A stretch of 64,000 nt of DNA from Brevibacillus antibioticus (GCF_005217615.1 NZ_SZNK01000001.1:3898501-3962500), one strand, 5' to 3'; shown: positions 16,657 to 25,867, numbered from the stretch's first letter. Notes: generated by a model from the letters alone, not told the origin. Numbers and translations: made by a program.

Positions 16657-16673
16657 AGCAAGAGGGATGCCAA
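16657..16673 (-). promoter_or_regulatory. Sigma-54 (-24/-12) promoter of atoE
   Basis: On the minus strand TTGGCATCCCTCTTGCT gives GG and GC dinucleotides with ten bases between them, an almost perfect match to TGGCAY-N5-TTGCW. A Fis/AtoC-type activator is encoded immediately upstream. Confidence 0.85.
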
Positions 16674-16772
16674 TCTGTATTTCAAAGGAAATGAATGCGT
16701 TTTCAAAATAATTGCTCCGTCATGCTGACTACTTTTTGCACAGGATGATACTTGTTTGCGCACATCGGGCGA

Positions 16773-18176
16773 TTAGTCTTTTACATCCATTGTCGAATCC
16801 AATCCGTACATTTGCAGCTTGTAGAGCAGTGCCCGCCGCGATATGCCCAGTCTTTTCGCTGTCTGTAGCTTGTTACCGCGTTCTTTTCGCAAAGCATGGA
16901 CAATGGCTTCCTGCTCGACCTGGGCAATGATTTCCCGCATTGTTCGCCCTTCATAGCTCATTTTGCCATGGCCTTTGGTTAGTTCACTTACCGCGTTTTC
17001 CTGAATGGGGGATAAGACATGCTCTTGGTCAATAACTACTCCTCTGGTCAAAATAACAGCTCGTTCGATCGTATTCTCTAGCTGACGCACATTGCCTGGC
17101 CAGTGATAGGCGATCAGCGCTTCAGTGGCAGCAACGGACAAGCAGAGGTCATGTTTCCCTGCCTCTTTTCCATATTTGGCGAGAAAGTGACGGATTAACA
17201 GAGGAATGTCCTCTTTTCGCTCTCGAAGCGGCGGCATGCGAATTGGAACGACATTGAGCCGGTAGTAAAGGTCTTCACGAAAAAGCTCCTGGCGAATTCT
17301 TTCCTGCAAGTCACGGTTAGTGGCTGCAATCACGCGTACGTCAACTGTGACAGCCTCGATGCCCCCTACCCGAATAAATACGCGATCCTGCAAAACCCGC
17401 AGCAGTTTTACCTGTAAAGAAAGGCTCAGCTCTCCCACTTCGTCCAGGAACAACGTACCCCCATTTGCCAGTTCAAATAGTCCTTGCTTGCGATGAATGG
17501 CACCTGTAAATGCTCCTCGTTCATATCCAAATAACTCACTCTCCAGCAAATTTTCAGGAATCGCGCCGCAATTGACAGGAATGAGCGGCTTATCTGCCCG
17601 CGGGCTGTTGGCATGTATCGCTCTGGCAATAAGCTCTTTGCCTGTCCCGCTCTCCCCTTCAATCAAAACAGTAGCTTTAGACATCGCTACTTTTCCCACC
17701 AGCTTGTACACGTTTTGCATAGCCGGGCTCAGACCAATCAAGCTGGTTCCGCTTGGATTGGCTTGGTCTTCCTGTATGACTTGCCCGACTTCACCTTGCT
17801 CAAATAGCTCTCCCTGTGTAAGTGCATGAGCAACGACTTGTTTGACCTGCCCCAAGTCGAATGGCTTTTGCACATAATCAAATGCTCCTAGCTTCATTGC
17901 CTCCATGACATCACTGGCGGAACCATAGGCAGTCATCATCACGACTCTCGGGAGCCTTCCCTTTCTCTCGTTCAGGCGGCGCAACGTATCCATACCATTT
18001 ATATGAGGCATACGCAGATCCAAAAGCATGACTTGCGGGCAAAAGCGCTCGACCTGCTCCAAGGCTTCCGTCCCACTGCCAGCCTCCATCAGCTCGTATC
18101 CCATTTTGCGCAGCGTAGTCGACAATGCCTTTCTCACATTAGCCTCGTCGTCAACGATCAGCACTCTGCTCGTCAT
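16773..18176 (-). CDS. atoC: Sigma-54-dependent response regulator, AtoC/NtrC family
   Basis: A 467-residue regulator. Receiver domain residues 1-120 with phospho-acceptor D53 in [11 protein letters not shown]+ domain with Walker A GESGTGKE and the sigma-54 contact loop GAFTGA; C-terminal Fis-type helix-turn-helix ([20 protein letters not shown]). I start at the ATG at 18176, whose A is the last base of the kinase stop (TGATG), with GGAGG six bases before; a GTG at 18179 is the alternative. It should activate the sigma-54 promoter of the next gene, atoE, when phosphorylated. Confidence 0.94.
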   Translation of the reverse strand: MTSRVLIVDDEANVRKALSTTLRKMGYELMEAGSGTEALEQVERFCPQVMLLDLRMPHINGMDTLRRLNERKGRLPRVVMMTAYGSASDVMEAMKLGAFDYVQKPFDLGQVKQVVAHALTQGELFEQGEVGQVIQEDQANPSGTSLIGLSPAMQNVYKLVGKVAMSKATVLIEGESGTGKELIARAIHANSPRADKPLIPVNCGAIPENLLESELFGYERGAFTGAIHRKQGLFELANGGTLFLDEVGELSLSLQVKLLRVLQDRVFIRVGGIEAVTVDVRVIAATNRDLQERIRQELFREDLYYRLNVVPIRMPPLRERKEDIPLLIRHFLAKYGKEAGKHDLCLSVAATEALIAYHWPGNVRQLENTIERAVILTRGVVIDQEHVLSPIQENAVSELTKGHGKMSYEGRTMREIIAQVEQEAIVHALRKERGNKLQTAKRLGISRRALLYKLQMYGLDSTMDVKD

Positions 18177-19999
18177 CACAATCCTCCTTTTGCCCGAATC
18201 GGCAGCACGACAGTGAAACAGACACCTTCGGGGGTATTTTGCGCGAAAATATGTCCGCCATACGCTTGCACGATCCGTTGGGAAAGCGCCAGTCCAAGTC
18301 CCGTACCTGTTTGCTTGGTTGTGAAAAACGGCTCGAATACAGCCAGCAGGTTTTCTTCCGCAATAGGCGGACCTTCATTTGTTACCTGGACATGTACATC
18401 ATTATCTATGTTTTTGATTTCAATTTGGATACGACCTTCCATTGGTTTTGCTTGCAACGCATTTTGCAATATATTCAAAAACACTTGCTTTAACAACTCC
18501 GGTGAAGACATCACGACCGGAATAGCCTCCTCACATACGAGCTGTACAATTACCCCGCAATAGCCCTCGACATGTTCCATCAGCTTGAGTGTGTGATGGA
18601 TTACCTCTTGCACGCGAACAGGTACATTCAACTCTTCATTGGGACGAGCAAATAACAAGAGCTCGTCAGCAAAACGGTTCAGACGCTCGACTTCCTCCAC
18701 AATAATCTCTGTGTATTCCCGAGAGTCATGGTCTTTTGGCCATTCCTCCTCGATGATCTGGGCGAACGCTTTGATAGCTGTCAATGGATTGCGTACCTCA
18801 TGTGCAATACTCGTCGCCCACTCACCTATGACTGCGAGTCGTTCTGCCTGAGCCAGTCTAGACTCCATCCTCCGCCATTGCGTACGATCCTCCAGAACGA
18901 CGATAGCCCCCAGTACTTCATCCGCCGTCTTTTTCCAAATAGAAGAGCTGACCTTAAGCCAGAGCACGCCTCTGTCCGGATGCTGATGGCGCCACATAGC
19001 ATCACGGATGGCTCGACCGTTTTGCAGCGTATCCAACAGAATATGTAGGAAAGGCTCGCTCTCTGTGAAGACCTCCGTGTAATGCATCCCCTTTGCTCTA
19101 CTAGACTTGAAGCCAATCATATGTATCGCTGTCTCATTCCAAGCAATCAGATGCCCACTTTGATTCAACGCGAGGACCCCACTATCCATGCTATTCATGA
19201 TCGTCTCCGTGTGGGTACGGCTAGCCTGCAAATCACTTGCAAGATTGTTAATCGCACCTGTAATTTCTCCAGGCTCACCGTCCATGCTTTTCAAACGAAA
19301 GGAAAGGTCTTGGCTAAGCCGCTTCAGCCCTGACTTGATCTCTGACAAAATCACTTCAAAGCGATGAACGAGCAAACCGCTGGCCGCTGCTGCGATCATA
19401 CAGCCAATGCCCAAAATCGCATAAATGCTTTGTCGCATATCCGCGAGTTGTATATCAATCGTAGACATGAGTTCATTCGCCCATGCATAGCCGATCACTT
19501 GATCATTGCGAATGAGTGGAACCATGGCGTTCATGATGTTGCCACGGACTTGTTCGCCGATCACTACATCAATCTGCCGCGTCTGCATGACACTGCGACC
19601 CGGATGGGTTTCGCTAATCGATTGTCCTATGTACAAGCTCATTTCATTGCTGGGTCCATACGTCACGATGGAATCGAGAGCTTCGGAATAATAGCCGACG
19701 CCAATTCCCGGATGCGCCAGAGCAATACGATCTGTAAGCGGTTGCATCTTCTCGTTTAATTCTTGGAGCTTGTACTCTTTTTCCGCCTTTTTTAATCCCG
19801 CTTCCATGACGGTAGTGTCAAAATCCTTCGACAGCGCAAAATCCAGTTGCTGCGTAATGGCGATTAGCTTCTGTTTCTTTTCCGCCAATAAAGCCTGCTC
19901 TGCCGATTTTATCAATACTATTCCGGTAATGATAATTGGTAAAACAGTGACGACAACGACAGCTACAACAAAACGTATGCGGTACAGATATGTTTTCAT
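18176..19999 (-). CDS. atoS: Membrane sensor histidine kinase, AtoS-like
   Basis: A 607-residue sensor, against 608 for E. coli AtoS. N-terminal transmembrane helix (VVAVVVVTVLPIIITGIVLI), an extracytoplasmic sensing domain of about 150 residues, a second helix (AILGIGCMIAAAASGLLVHR), a HAMP-like linker, a PAS domain (MDSGVLALNQSGHLIAWNET), HisKA with the phosphorylated His in SIAHEVRNPLTAIKAF, and HATPase with NEGPPIAEENL and GTGLGLALSQ. Its stop overlaps the regulator start. It presumably senses acetoacetate or a similar short-chain acid or stress at the membrane (inferred from the atoE neighbour). Confidence 0.92.
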   Translation of the reverse strand: MKTYLYRIRFVVAVVVVTVLPIIITGIVLIKSAEQALLAEKKQKLIAITQQLDFALSKDFDTTVMEAGLKKAEKEYKLQELNEKMQPLTDRIALAHPGIGVGYYSEALDSIVTYGPSNEMSLYIGQSISETHPGRSVMQTRQIDVVIGEQVRGNIMNAMVPLIRNDQVIGYAWANELMSTIDIQLADMRQSIYAILGIGCMIAAAASGLLVHRFEVILSEIKSGLKRLSQDLSFRLKSMDGEPGEITGAINNLASDLQASRTHTETIMNSMDSGVLALNQSGHLIAWNETAIHMIGFKSSRAKGMHYTEVFTESEPFLHILLDTLQNGRAIRDAMWRHQHPDRGVLWLKVSSSIWKKTADEVLGAIVVLEDRTQWRRMESRLAQAERLAVIGEWATSIAHEVRNPLTAIKAFAQIIEEEWPKDHDSREYTEIIVEEVERLNRFADELLLFARPNEELNVPVRVQEVIHHTLKLMEHVEGYCGVIVQLVCEEAIPVVMSSPELLKQVFLNILQNALQAKPMEGRIQIEIKNIDNDVHVQVTNEGPPIAEENLLAVFEPFFTTKQTGTGLGLALSQRIVQAYGGHIFAQNTPEGVCFTVVLPIRAKGGL

Positions 20000-20067
20000 T
20001 GCAAATGTCCTCCTTATGGTATTCTAACATACAGAAGCATCACACACAGGAAGAGAGGAACGTGCAT

Positions 20068-20538
20068 ATGACAACAGTGTTGTTCGTTTGTCTGGGCAAT
20101 ATTTGTCGCTCACCCATGGCCGAAGCCGTATTTCGCCATCTCGTAGAGGCGGAGGGATTGGCAGGGGAAATCTCCATCGATTCAGCGGGGATTGGTGGCT
20201 GGCACGCGGGGGAACCTCCACACAAAGGTACACAAAAGGTATTGACCGAGAATGGGATCGCGCATGATACATTGCGTGCTCGCCAAATTATCACACAGGA
20301 CTTCTCCGAGTACGAATACATCGTCTGCATGGATGAAGAAAATTTGTCCGCACTCAAGCAGATGGCGCCGTCAGCAAAAAAGGTGTATCGCCTGCTCGAC
20401 TTTGCTGATTCTGCCCAGGAACAAAATGTGGAGGACCCTTATTATACGGGGCGATTCACGTATGTGTATGACCTCGTGAATGCGGGTTGTCGCGGGCTCT
20501 TGAACGAAATCAAAAACAATATCGCAAAAAAGGGATAG
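20068..20538 (+). CDS. Low-molecular-weight protein tyrosine phosphatase
   Basis: A 156-residue cytoplasmic phosphatase. The P-loop CLGNICRS spans residues 8-15 (C8 nucleophile, R14), and the general acid loop DPYY lies near residue 126. The protein resembles B. subtilis YfkJ. I use the ATG at 20068, with AGAGAGGAA upstream; the frame extends left into the divergent kinase promoter. It may dephosphorylate tyrosine- or arginine-phosphorylated proteins; YfkJ/YwlE specificity cannot be separated from sequence alone. Confidence 0.93.
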   Translation: MTTVLFVCLGNICRSPMAEAVFRHLVEAEGLAGEISIDSAGIGGWHAGEPPHKGTQKVLTENGIAHDTLRARQIITQDFSEYEYIVCMDEENLSALKQMAPSAKKVYRLLDFADSAQEQNVEDPYYTGRFTYVYDLVNAGCRGLLNEIKNNIAKKG

Positions 20539-20566
20539 CCCGTCATCTGGGCTATCCCTTTTCCTT
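20526..20566. terminator. Bidirectional intrinsic terminator
   Basis: AAAGGGATAGCCC and GGGCTATCCCTTT form a 13-bp stem with A- and T-runs on either side. It lies between the convergent phosphatase and hydrolase genes and overlaps the phosphatase stop. Confidence 0.88.
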
Positions 20567-21374
20567 ATACAGCGACCGTCTCCTTCTCCTGCAATCTTGC
20601 CAGCCAGCTCTTCGTACTCGCAATCAAGCGTTTGTAGCTGTCTGCCGAGGAAAAGGTATGGTCTCCTCCGACTACTACTTCTGTTTCGCAGCTCCCGCGT
20701 CTCCGCAGATGTAGCTCTCGCTCATAATGAAACATCGCATCCACCGCAATGACGTCATCCCGATTGCCATGCAGGATTAACACATCTCCCTCAAACTGCT
20801 TTGCTTGACGGAGCGGCAGAGCGGTACCCAGCGACTGAAAAAAGCGCTTCTCCAATCCATAGCCCAAATGATCCGTTTTGCCATAGGAAAGTGCTTCCTT
20901 GTATTCCTTTTCCCCCACGATCCGAATGATATCGTCGAAGGGACGTGCTACTGGTGCCCATAGGATGAGCGAGTGTATTCGTTTATCCTGGCTCGCTGTC
21001 AGTACGCTGACCGCCCCACCCAAACTATGCCCTAACAGGCACACACGCTCCTGATCTACCTGTTCCAGCGTGAAAACATGGCCGAGAACATCACGAGTTT
21101 GCGCAAGCAGGACATCCAAACCACCTGCCCCATAATCGCCGTCGCTTTCCCCGCAGCCTCCGTAATCGAAGCGCAGTACGCCAAAACCGTGTGCGGCTAA
21201 TTCTCTGGCAGCTTTTACAAACAAGCGGTTCACTCCAATCCGACTGCCGATAAAGCCATGGCAAATGACAACCAACGGGTATTTCACTCTGGTCTTGCCT
21301 GTTGTGCATGTAGGTTCATGCAGGGTAGCCGTCAACGAAATCGTGTCGCTAGGTATTTGCAAAATCCGTTCCAA
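20565..21374 (-). CDS. Alpha/beta hydrolase (serine esterase/peptidase-like)
   Basis: About 269 residues from the TTG at 21374, which has AGAGGTGA in good position; a GTG at 21383 is the other option. Oxyanion-hole segment VVICHGFIGSRIG, nucleophile elbow GHSLGG, and the acid and His region DVLILHGNRDDVIAVDAM and VVGGDHTFSS give a complete Ser-Asp-His triad. The layout is like the S9-type or dienelactone hydrolase-like esterases. No signal peptide, so it acts in the cytoplasm. Substrate unknown. Confidence 0.88.
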   Translation of the reverse strand: MERILQIPSDTISLTATLHEPTCTTGKTRVKYPLVVICHGFIGSRIGVNRLFVKAARELAAHGFGVLRFDYGGCGESDGDYGAGGLDVLLAQTRDVLGHVFTLEQVDQERVCLLGHSLGGAVSVLTASQDKRIHSLILWAPVARPFDDIIRIVGEKEYKEALSYGKTDHLGYGLEKRFFQSLGTALPLRQAKQFEGDVLILHGNRDDVIAVDAMFHYERELHLRRRGSCETEVVVGGDHTFSSADSYKRLIASTKSWLARLQEKETVAV

Positions 21375-21586
21375 AGAACTCACCTCTTTTATTGTTAGTA
21401 TTCCGAGCTGTTTACTTAGTTATTATGTTTATTATCTGCATTTTCATGAACGCTGTCAAGATGAACCAGAAAACTCAATGAAAAATCATCCCGCACCGTT
21501 TATGATGGAAGGGAACGAGGCGCAACATAAGAATGCTTGCTTTGCTGGAGCTGTTGCACCGAAGATAGAATTGTGAGGAGAAAACT

Positions 21587-21976
21587 ATGTCCGACTTGCG
21601 GAAAGAAACCTTGGAAAAAATAAAAAACGGTGATTTCAACTGTTCCAAGGAGCTGACCTTGTCTATGTTCAGCGGAAAATGGAAAGTCGTGATCCTGTGG
21701 CATTTAGGGGTAGAAGGCCCGCATCGCTTCAGCGAGCTGCAACGGCTATTCCCAAAAATCACACATAAAATGCTAACGAATCAGTTAAAAGAGCTAATCG
21801 AAGACGGGATTGTTCACCGGGAAGTATTCCCTGAGGTTCCCCCACGCGTGGAGTATTCCATGACGGAGTTGGGGATGACTTTATTGCCCATTGTAGAAAT
21901 GATGTATGAGTGGGGCGAAATGCGAATGGGGCAGTTGAAGCTGGAATTGGGGGAGGCGTCTGAGTCGTCTGTCTAG
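21587..21976 (+). CDS. HxlR-family transcriptional regulator
   Basis: A 129-residue winged-helix protein. The signature is clear: a Cys in [20 protein letters not shown] followed by [19 protein letters not shown] and [15 protein letters not shown]. HxlR proteins often sense aldehydes or oxidants through that N-terminal Cys. The start has GTGAGGAG upstream. It diverges from the hydrolase gene, which could be its target (inference). Directly after its stop begins nested-palindrome copy A2. Confidence 0.93.
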   Translation: MSDLRKETLEKIKNGDFNCSKELTLSMFSGKWKVVILWHLGVEGPHRFSELQRLFPKITHKMLTNQLKELIEDGIVHREVFPEVPPRVEYSMTELGMTLLPIVEMMYEWGEMRMGQLKLELGEASESSV

Positions 21977-22200
21977 CTGTTGTGGTGGGGAGGAAACAGG
22001 AGAAAACGCTCAGCTTCTTGGAACACCTGCGGGGAAGCTGGGGTGCCCGGCTCCGTGAAAAAAAGAGAAACCGCGTCCAAAGTCGACTGTTCAGGATGTG
22101 TCTCAGAGGTGGACGCTAAAGGCAGTTTCTCTTTTTTTCACTGCGCCTCGGTAGGTGTGTCCAAAGATCTTCGCTTATTTCTCCTGTTTCCTCTGCGAAC
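21976..22200 (+). repeat. Nested-palindrome element, copy A2
   Basis: The same design as A1. The outer stem GAGGAAACAGGAGAAA (21990-22005) pairs with 22178-22193. The inner stem GTGAAAAAAAGAGAAAC (22055-22071) pairs exactly with 22125-22141; its sequence differs from A1 on both arms. The apical stem GCGTCCA/TGGACGC (22073-22079 with 22110-22116) and the junction CTCGGTAGGTGTGTCC match A1. It begins at the last bases of the hxlR gene. Confidence 0.87.
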
Positions 22201-22264
22201 TGTTCGGGATTCCACCTTCTTTTAATAAAAAGAAATAGACCTCTTGAATGCTGCTTTCAAGAAG

Positions 22265-22500
22265 TAAACACTAGCTGCTTGGGAAGAAGCACATTTCCAG
22301 TCCTAGCTCCTCTGGAGCCCTACCAAGCTCCGAAATAAATGGCGGGGGTTTTCAGCTTCAACCTCTGAGATTACCTCTTCGAAACTCTACTTTTGAAGCG
22401 CTCCCGACATTTATTTCGGAGCGGACAGCTCAATCACGCAGTAGGGCGTAGGCCGAAGCGTAGACTGGAAATGGGCTTCTTCCCCTCCACTACAGCTACT
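22265..22500 (-). repeat. Nested-palindrome element, copy B2
   Basis: Partner of A2, read on the minus strand. The outer stem is 22281-22302 with 22463-22484 (22 bp, one mismatch). The inner stem GCTCCGAAATAAATG (22327-22341) pairs exactly with 22408-22422, and GCTTCAA/TTGAAGC continues it. The stems differ from B1, but CTGTAGTGGAG, ATTTCCAGTCTA, CCGCTCCGAA and TTGGTAGGGCTCCA are shared. The outer edge of A2 (TAGCTGTTGTGGTGGGGAGG) is a near-copy, in inverted orientation, of the outer edge of B2 (TAGCTGTAGTGGAGGGGAAG). Confidence 0.87.
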
Positions 22501-22513
22501 ATAAACAAAAACA

Positions 22514-22550
22514 AAAAAGGATAGCCTCCCGAGGAAGCTATCCTTTTAGT
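22514..22550 (-). terminator. Intrinsic terminator after motB
   Basis: On the minus strand AAAAGGATAGCTTCC pairs with GGAGGCTATCCTTTT, followed by TTTTG. Confidence 0.85.
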
Positions 22551-22552
22551 TA

Positions 22553-23362
22553 TTACGGATTCACACTATTTTTCGGAGGAGAAGCCAGATCACGGAGGAT
22601 CGCTACCTCTACCCGTCTGTTTTTCGCTCTGCCATCTGCCGTCGTATTCGGCGCTACCGGATGATATTCTCCCAAGCCTGTCGCGCTGAATTTCGTCGGG
22701 TCTAGATTCTTGTTTTCCAGAAGCACCTTCAAGAAGTTAACTGAACGTTTGGCACTGAGATCCCAGTTGGATGGGAACTCTGCACGGCGAATCGGCACAT
22801 TGTCCGTATGACCAGTTACGGTCACTTTTTTCGGGTGCGGCACCAGCATTCCTGCCATTTCAGAGGCAAGCTTTCTCGCTTCCGGTTTCAGATCAGCTTT
22901 ACCGGAGTCAAACAACGCATTGTCCAAAATGGTGATCAGCAGTCCTTCTTCGGTCAGCTTGGTTTGGAGCTTGTCCTGCAGCTTGTTTTGCTGAATGTAT
23001 CCGTCCAGCTTTGTCTGTAGCTTTTTCAAGTCCTCTGTCTCTTTGCGGACCGCTTCTTCCAGACGCTTTTCTTCTTCTGTCTTCTGTTTTTCTGCTTCCT
23101 GTGCGCCTTTGTGCAAGGTTTGCTGTTGAAGCTGCGGGTCTAGGGGTACCGGGCTTGGGTAGTTCATGACTCCCGTACCGCCGTTGATTGCAACGCTGAA
23201 GGACCGAACCATTTGGTCGAACTTCTTCGCATCCATCTCGCTAGAGGCGAACAACACGATAAACAAAGCAAGCAGAAGGGTAAGCAAGTCCGCGTATGGA
23301 ATTAGCCAAGACTCGTCCATATGCTCTTCATGATGAGCATGTCTCTTTGGTCGCTTAGCCAT
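22553..23362 (-). CDS. motB: Flagellar motor stator protein MotB
   Basis: A 269-residue stator subunit that anchors to peptidoglycan and forms the ion channel with MotA. The single transmembrane helix holds the proton-binding aspartate at residue 25 (IPYADLLTLLLALFIVLF). A plug and linker region rich in Gln, Glu and Lys follows, then an OmpA-like peptidoglycan-binding domain (VTGHTDNVPI, SNWDLSAKRSVNFLK, GRAKNRRVEVAIL). Its start lies inside the end of motA (8-base overlap). The canonical helix argues for a proton-driven motor, though ion use is not proven by sequence. Confidence 0.95.
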   Translation of the reverse strand: MAKRPKRHAHHEEHMDESWLIPYADLLTLLLALFIVLFASSEMDAKKFDQMVRSFSVAINGGTGVMNYPSPVPLDPQLQQQTLHKGAQEAEKQKTEEEKRLEEAVRKETEDLKKLQTKLDGYIQQNKLQDKLQTKLTEEGLLITILDNALFDSGKADLKPEARKLASEMAGMLVPHPKKVTVTGHTDNVPIRRAEFPSNWDLSAKRSVNFLKVLLENKNLDPTKFSATGLGEYHPVAPNTTADGRAKNRRVEVAILRDLASPPKNSVNP

Positions 23363-24170
23363 TTACCGCAGCTCCTTCCTCCCTCTTCTCTTCCTTCATT
23401 TCTTCTTTCATTTCCGCACGCTCTTTGTACGGAATGTAAACCAGCAGCTTTTGCTCAATCGCAGTCGGGGATACACCCGCTTGAATGGAAAGCAATCCTT
23501 CGACCATGATTTTTTTGATTTCGATTTCTGCCTTTGATTTCCGTTTGAGCTTGGTCGCGAACGGATGCCATAAAACGTAACCCGTGAAAATACCGAGCAA
23601 CGTAGCTACGAACGCAGCCGCAATCGATATACCCAATGCATCGATGTCACTCAAGTTACCCAAGGCTGCAATCAGACCGACAACCGCACCCAGTACCCCG
23701 AGAGTCGGAGCGTAGCTTCCCGCTTGGCTAAAGACGAGTGCCCCTGCCTGATGGCGCTCTTCAATGGCGTGAATTTCTTCATTCAGAACATCGCGAACAA
23801 AATCCGGTTCTCCACCATCAATGATCATCTTCATGCCGTTACGCAGAAATGGATCTTGAATCTCATCAGAAGTGTTTTCCAGTGCAAGCAATCCTTCGCG
23901 ACGAGCGATGGAAGCCCAGTTCATAAACTGACCGATCAATTCTCTTTTTTCAGGGAGCTTTTTTTCTTTAAAAATTATCTTGAAAAGAGCAGGAATACGC
24001 TTGATTTCCGACATGGGAAATGCGTTGAAAAGGGCAGCAATAGTACCTACGATGATGATCATAATTGCTGCTGGATTCAGTAATGACATGGGACTTGCAT
24101 GCTTCAAGATCATCCCGACCACTACTGCGACAATACCTAAAACTATACCTATCAAGGTAGACTTTTCCAT
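23355..24170 (-). CDS. motA: Flagellar motor stator protein MotA
   Basis: A 271-residue protein with four membrane helices (two near the N-terminus, two near residues 140-200) and a large cytoplasmic loop with the charged residues that contact FliG. Features: IGIVLGIVAVVVGMILKHAS, PTLGVLGAVVGLIAALGNL and FVATLLGIFTGYVLWHPFA. The ATG at 24170 has AGGGAG at good spacing; the frame runs seven codons further. The C-terminus is very rich in Glu and Lys. It forms an operon with motB; no other flagellar genes are near. Confidence 0.95.
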   Translation of the reverse strand: MEKSTLIGIVLGIVAVVVGMILKHASPMSLLNPAAIMIIIVGTIAALFNAFPMSEIKRIPALFKIIFKEKKLPEKRELIGQFMNWASIARREGLLALENTSDEIQDPFLRNGMKMIIDGGEPDFVRDVLNEEIHAIEERHQAGALVFSQAGSYAPTLGVLGAVVGLIAALGNLSDIDALGISIAAAFVATLLGIFTGYVLWHPFATKLKRKSKAEIEIKKIMVEGLLSIQAGVSPTAIEQKLLVYIPYKERAEMKEEMKEEKREEGAAVNG

Positions 24171-24261
24171 CGTGACACTCCCTACTTCCATAATCGAAAT
24201 CTATCTATATATGGTTTCGGAATTTTTGCTCTCACTTGTGAGGCTTTTTGAAAAAAACCGC

Positions 24262-24993
24262 TCATCCGAACGACTGAACTAGTCCAATCATAACCAAAAG
24301 TCCTAGGATGAACGAAAAAGTCGCGGAACGAGCATGACCATCTCCATGACTTTCGGGGATGAGCTCCTTGTAAACGATAAACAGCATCGCGCCTGCGGCA
24401 AAAGAAAGGCCGTATGGTACGAGCCCATGTACAAAAGAGGTCAGGTAATAGCCACAAATCCCAGAGATGATTTCGACTGCTCCGGTCATCGTAGCCAAAA
24501 TAAACGCCTTGAGACGACTGACCCTTTGATTAATTAGAAAAAGCGCCACTAGGAAGCCTTCTGGTGCATTTTGCAGACCGATTGCAAAAGAAATCAGGCC
24601 ACCCAAGCCGGACTGTTCACTCGAATAGCTCACGCCAACGGACAAGCCCTCTGGAATATTGTGCAAGGTAATCGCGGACAAAATCAGCAGCGATTGCGAA
24701 TCCATCGAAATGTTGATTCTCGTATGCTCCAGATCGATATGCGGGACGATGCTTTCCAACACCGTAAGCAGCAATGTTCCGGTAAGCACTCCCAAACAAA
24801 CGATTATAAATGGCGCGCTCTGAAGTGCCTGTGGGATCAGACTGAATGTCGAGGCAGCCACCATAATTCCAGCCGTAAACGCCAACAATATATCCCGCCA
24901 TCGATGTGACACCGACTTGAAGAAAAGGATAGGCAAGGCGCCTACACCAGTAGCCATGGCAGAAAGAAAGCTACCTATCAGTAGTTGTTCCAT
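24262..24993 (-). CDS. ZIP-family metal transporter
   Basis: A 243-residue polytopic protein. The metal-binding helices are recognisable: HNIPEGLSVGVSY in helix 4 and GLQNAPEGFLVALFL in helix 5, with YKELIPESHGDGHARS near the end. ZIP proteins move zinc or other divalent metals into the cytoplasm. In helix 5 the usual His is replaced by Gln-Asn (QNAPEG), as in ZupT/GufA-type members. It appears monocistronic. Metal specificity is unknown. Confidence 0.88.
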   Translation of the reverse strand: MEQLLIGSFLSAMATGVGALPILFFKSVSHRWRDILLAFTAGIMVAASTFSLIPQALQSAPFIIVCLGVLTGTLLLTVLESIVPHIDLEHTRINISMDSQSLLILSAITLHNIPEGLSVGVSYSSEQSGLGGLISFAIGLQNAPEGFLVALFLINQRVSRLKAFILATMTGAVEIISGICGYYLTSFVHGLVPYGLSFAAGAMLFIVYKELIPESHGDGHARSATFSFILGLLVMIGLVQSFG

Positions 24994-25082
24994 GTGTGTT
25001 CCTCCACGTAATAATGCCGCTCTTCAGATGATACCATTTAGGCTCACGTAAAAAGATATCCGGAACAAACGGCCTTCTACTA

Positions 25083-25619
25083 TCATATTTCCCGAATGGA
25101 GATGGTACGCCTTTTGGTTAGGCGAATCACATCCAACAAATCAACTTTTTGCCTTGTGGTTTCATGATACAGCCATTTTTCCTGAACATGATCCACAAAT
25201 AAAATTCCGTCTAAATGATCGATTTCATGCTGCATACAAACAGCAAGGAATCCGTCTGCTGCAAGGATCATTTCCTCGCCTTGTCTGTTCAACGTCTTTA
25301 CCTTTACATGCTCGGCTCTCTTTACATTGCCATAGTAACCCGGAAAAGATAAGCAAGCCTCCATTCCGCTTTGTTCGCCACTCCTTTCTATGATTTCTGG
25401 ATTAATGAGCTCCATTAATCCATCTCCGCAATCCATGACAACCACTCTGCGAAGAATGCCTACTTGAGGTGCGGCAAGACCAGCACGGCCATCTGCGGCA
25501 TATAAGGTCTCAGCCATCTCATCCAGTAGCTTGAACGTTTTCGCATTCAGCTCATCCACTGGCTTGGCTACTTTGCGCAAAATCGGGTCTCCAAAAGGCA
25601 AAATCTGTTTCACTGCCAT
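25083..25619 (-). CDS. def: Peptide deformylase
   Basis: Removes the formyl group from nascent proteins; Fe2+/Zn2+ enzyme of 178 residues. Motif I is GLAAPQVG (48-55), motif II is EACLS (87-91; metal ligand C89), motif III is QHEIDHLDG (metal ligands H131 and H135, catalytic E132). Motif II normally reads EGCLS; the Gly-to-Ala change is uncommon, but the ligand Cys is kept. It lies 20 bases after a small XRE-type regulator on the same strand. Many Bacillales have two def genes, so this could be the secondary copy. Confidence 0.92.
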   Translation of the reverse strand: MAVKQILPFGDPILRKVAKPVDELNAKTFKLLDEMAETLYAADGRAGLAAPQVGILRRVVVMDCGDGLMELINPEIIERSGEQSGMEACLSFPGYYGNVKRAEHVKVKTLNRQGEEMILAADGFLAVCMQHEIDHLDGILFVDHVQEKWLYHETTRQKVDLLDVIRLTKRRTISIREI

Positions 25620-25639
25620 ATTTTTATGCTCCCTTCACT

Positions 25640-25867
25640 CTATTTAGGCGGTGTATATGCCCACAAGTCATTTGGTGTACACTCCAGAGCTGTACAGAGT
25701 GCATCAAGTGTCTCGGCTTTCATTTGCTTGGGCTGACTGGTTAGTAAAGCACTGATGGAGGCTGGAGACAGACTGTAATTTGCTTTCTCTTTCAACAGCC
25801 TTGCTAAAGCGGCTCCCGTCCAAACTTCTCTTTCTGCCATTACTTTTCGCAACATCCAGACAAGCAT
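25640..25867 (-). CDS. Small XRE/Cro-type helix-turn-helix regulator
   Basis: About 75 residues from the ATG at 25867, preceded by GAGGGGTG. The whole protein is one DNA-binding domain: LARLLKEKANYSLSPASISAL, then LDALCTALECTPNDLWAY, matching the YozG-like HTH_26 subgroup. It immediately precedes the peptide deformylase gene and probably shares its transcript. It may autoregulate the pair; no operator is obvious. Confidence 0.87.
   Translation of the reverse strand: MLVWMLRKVMAEREVWTGAALARLLKEKANYSLSPASISALLTSQPKQMKAETLDALCTALECTPNDLWAYTPPK

Noticed and set aside
22808..23020. Plus-strand open frames within motB and motA
   Set aside because: Shadows of the conserved stator genes on the other strand.
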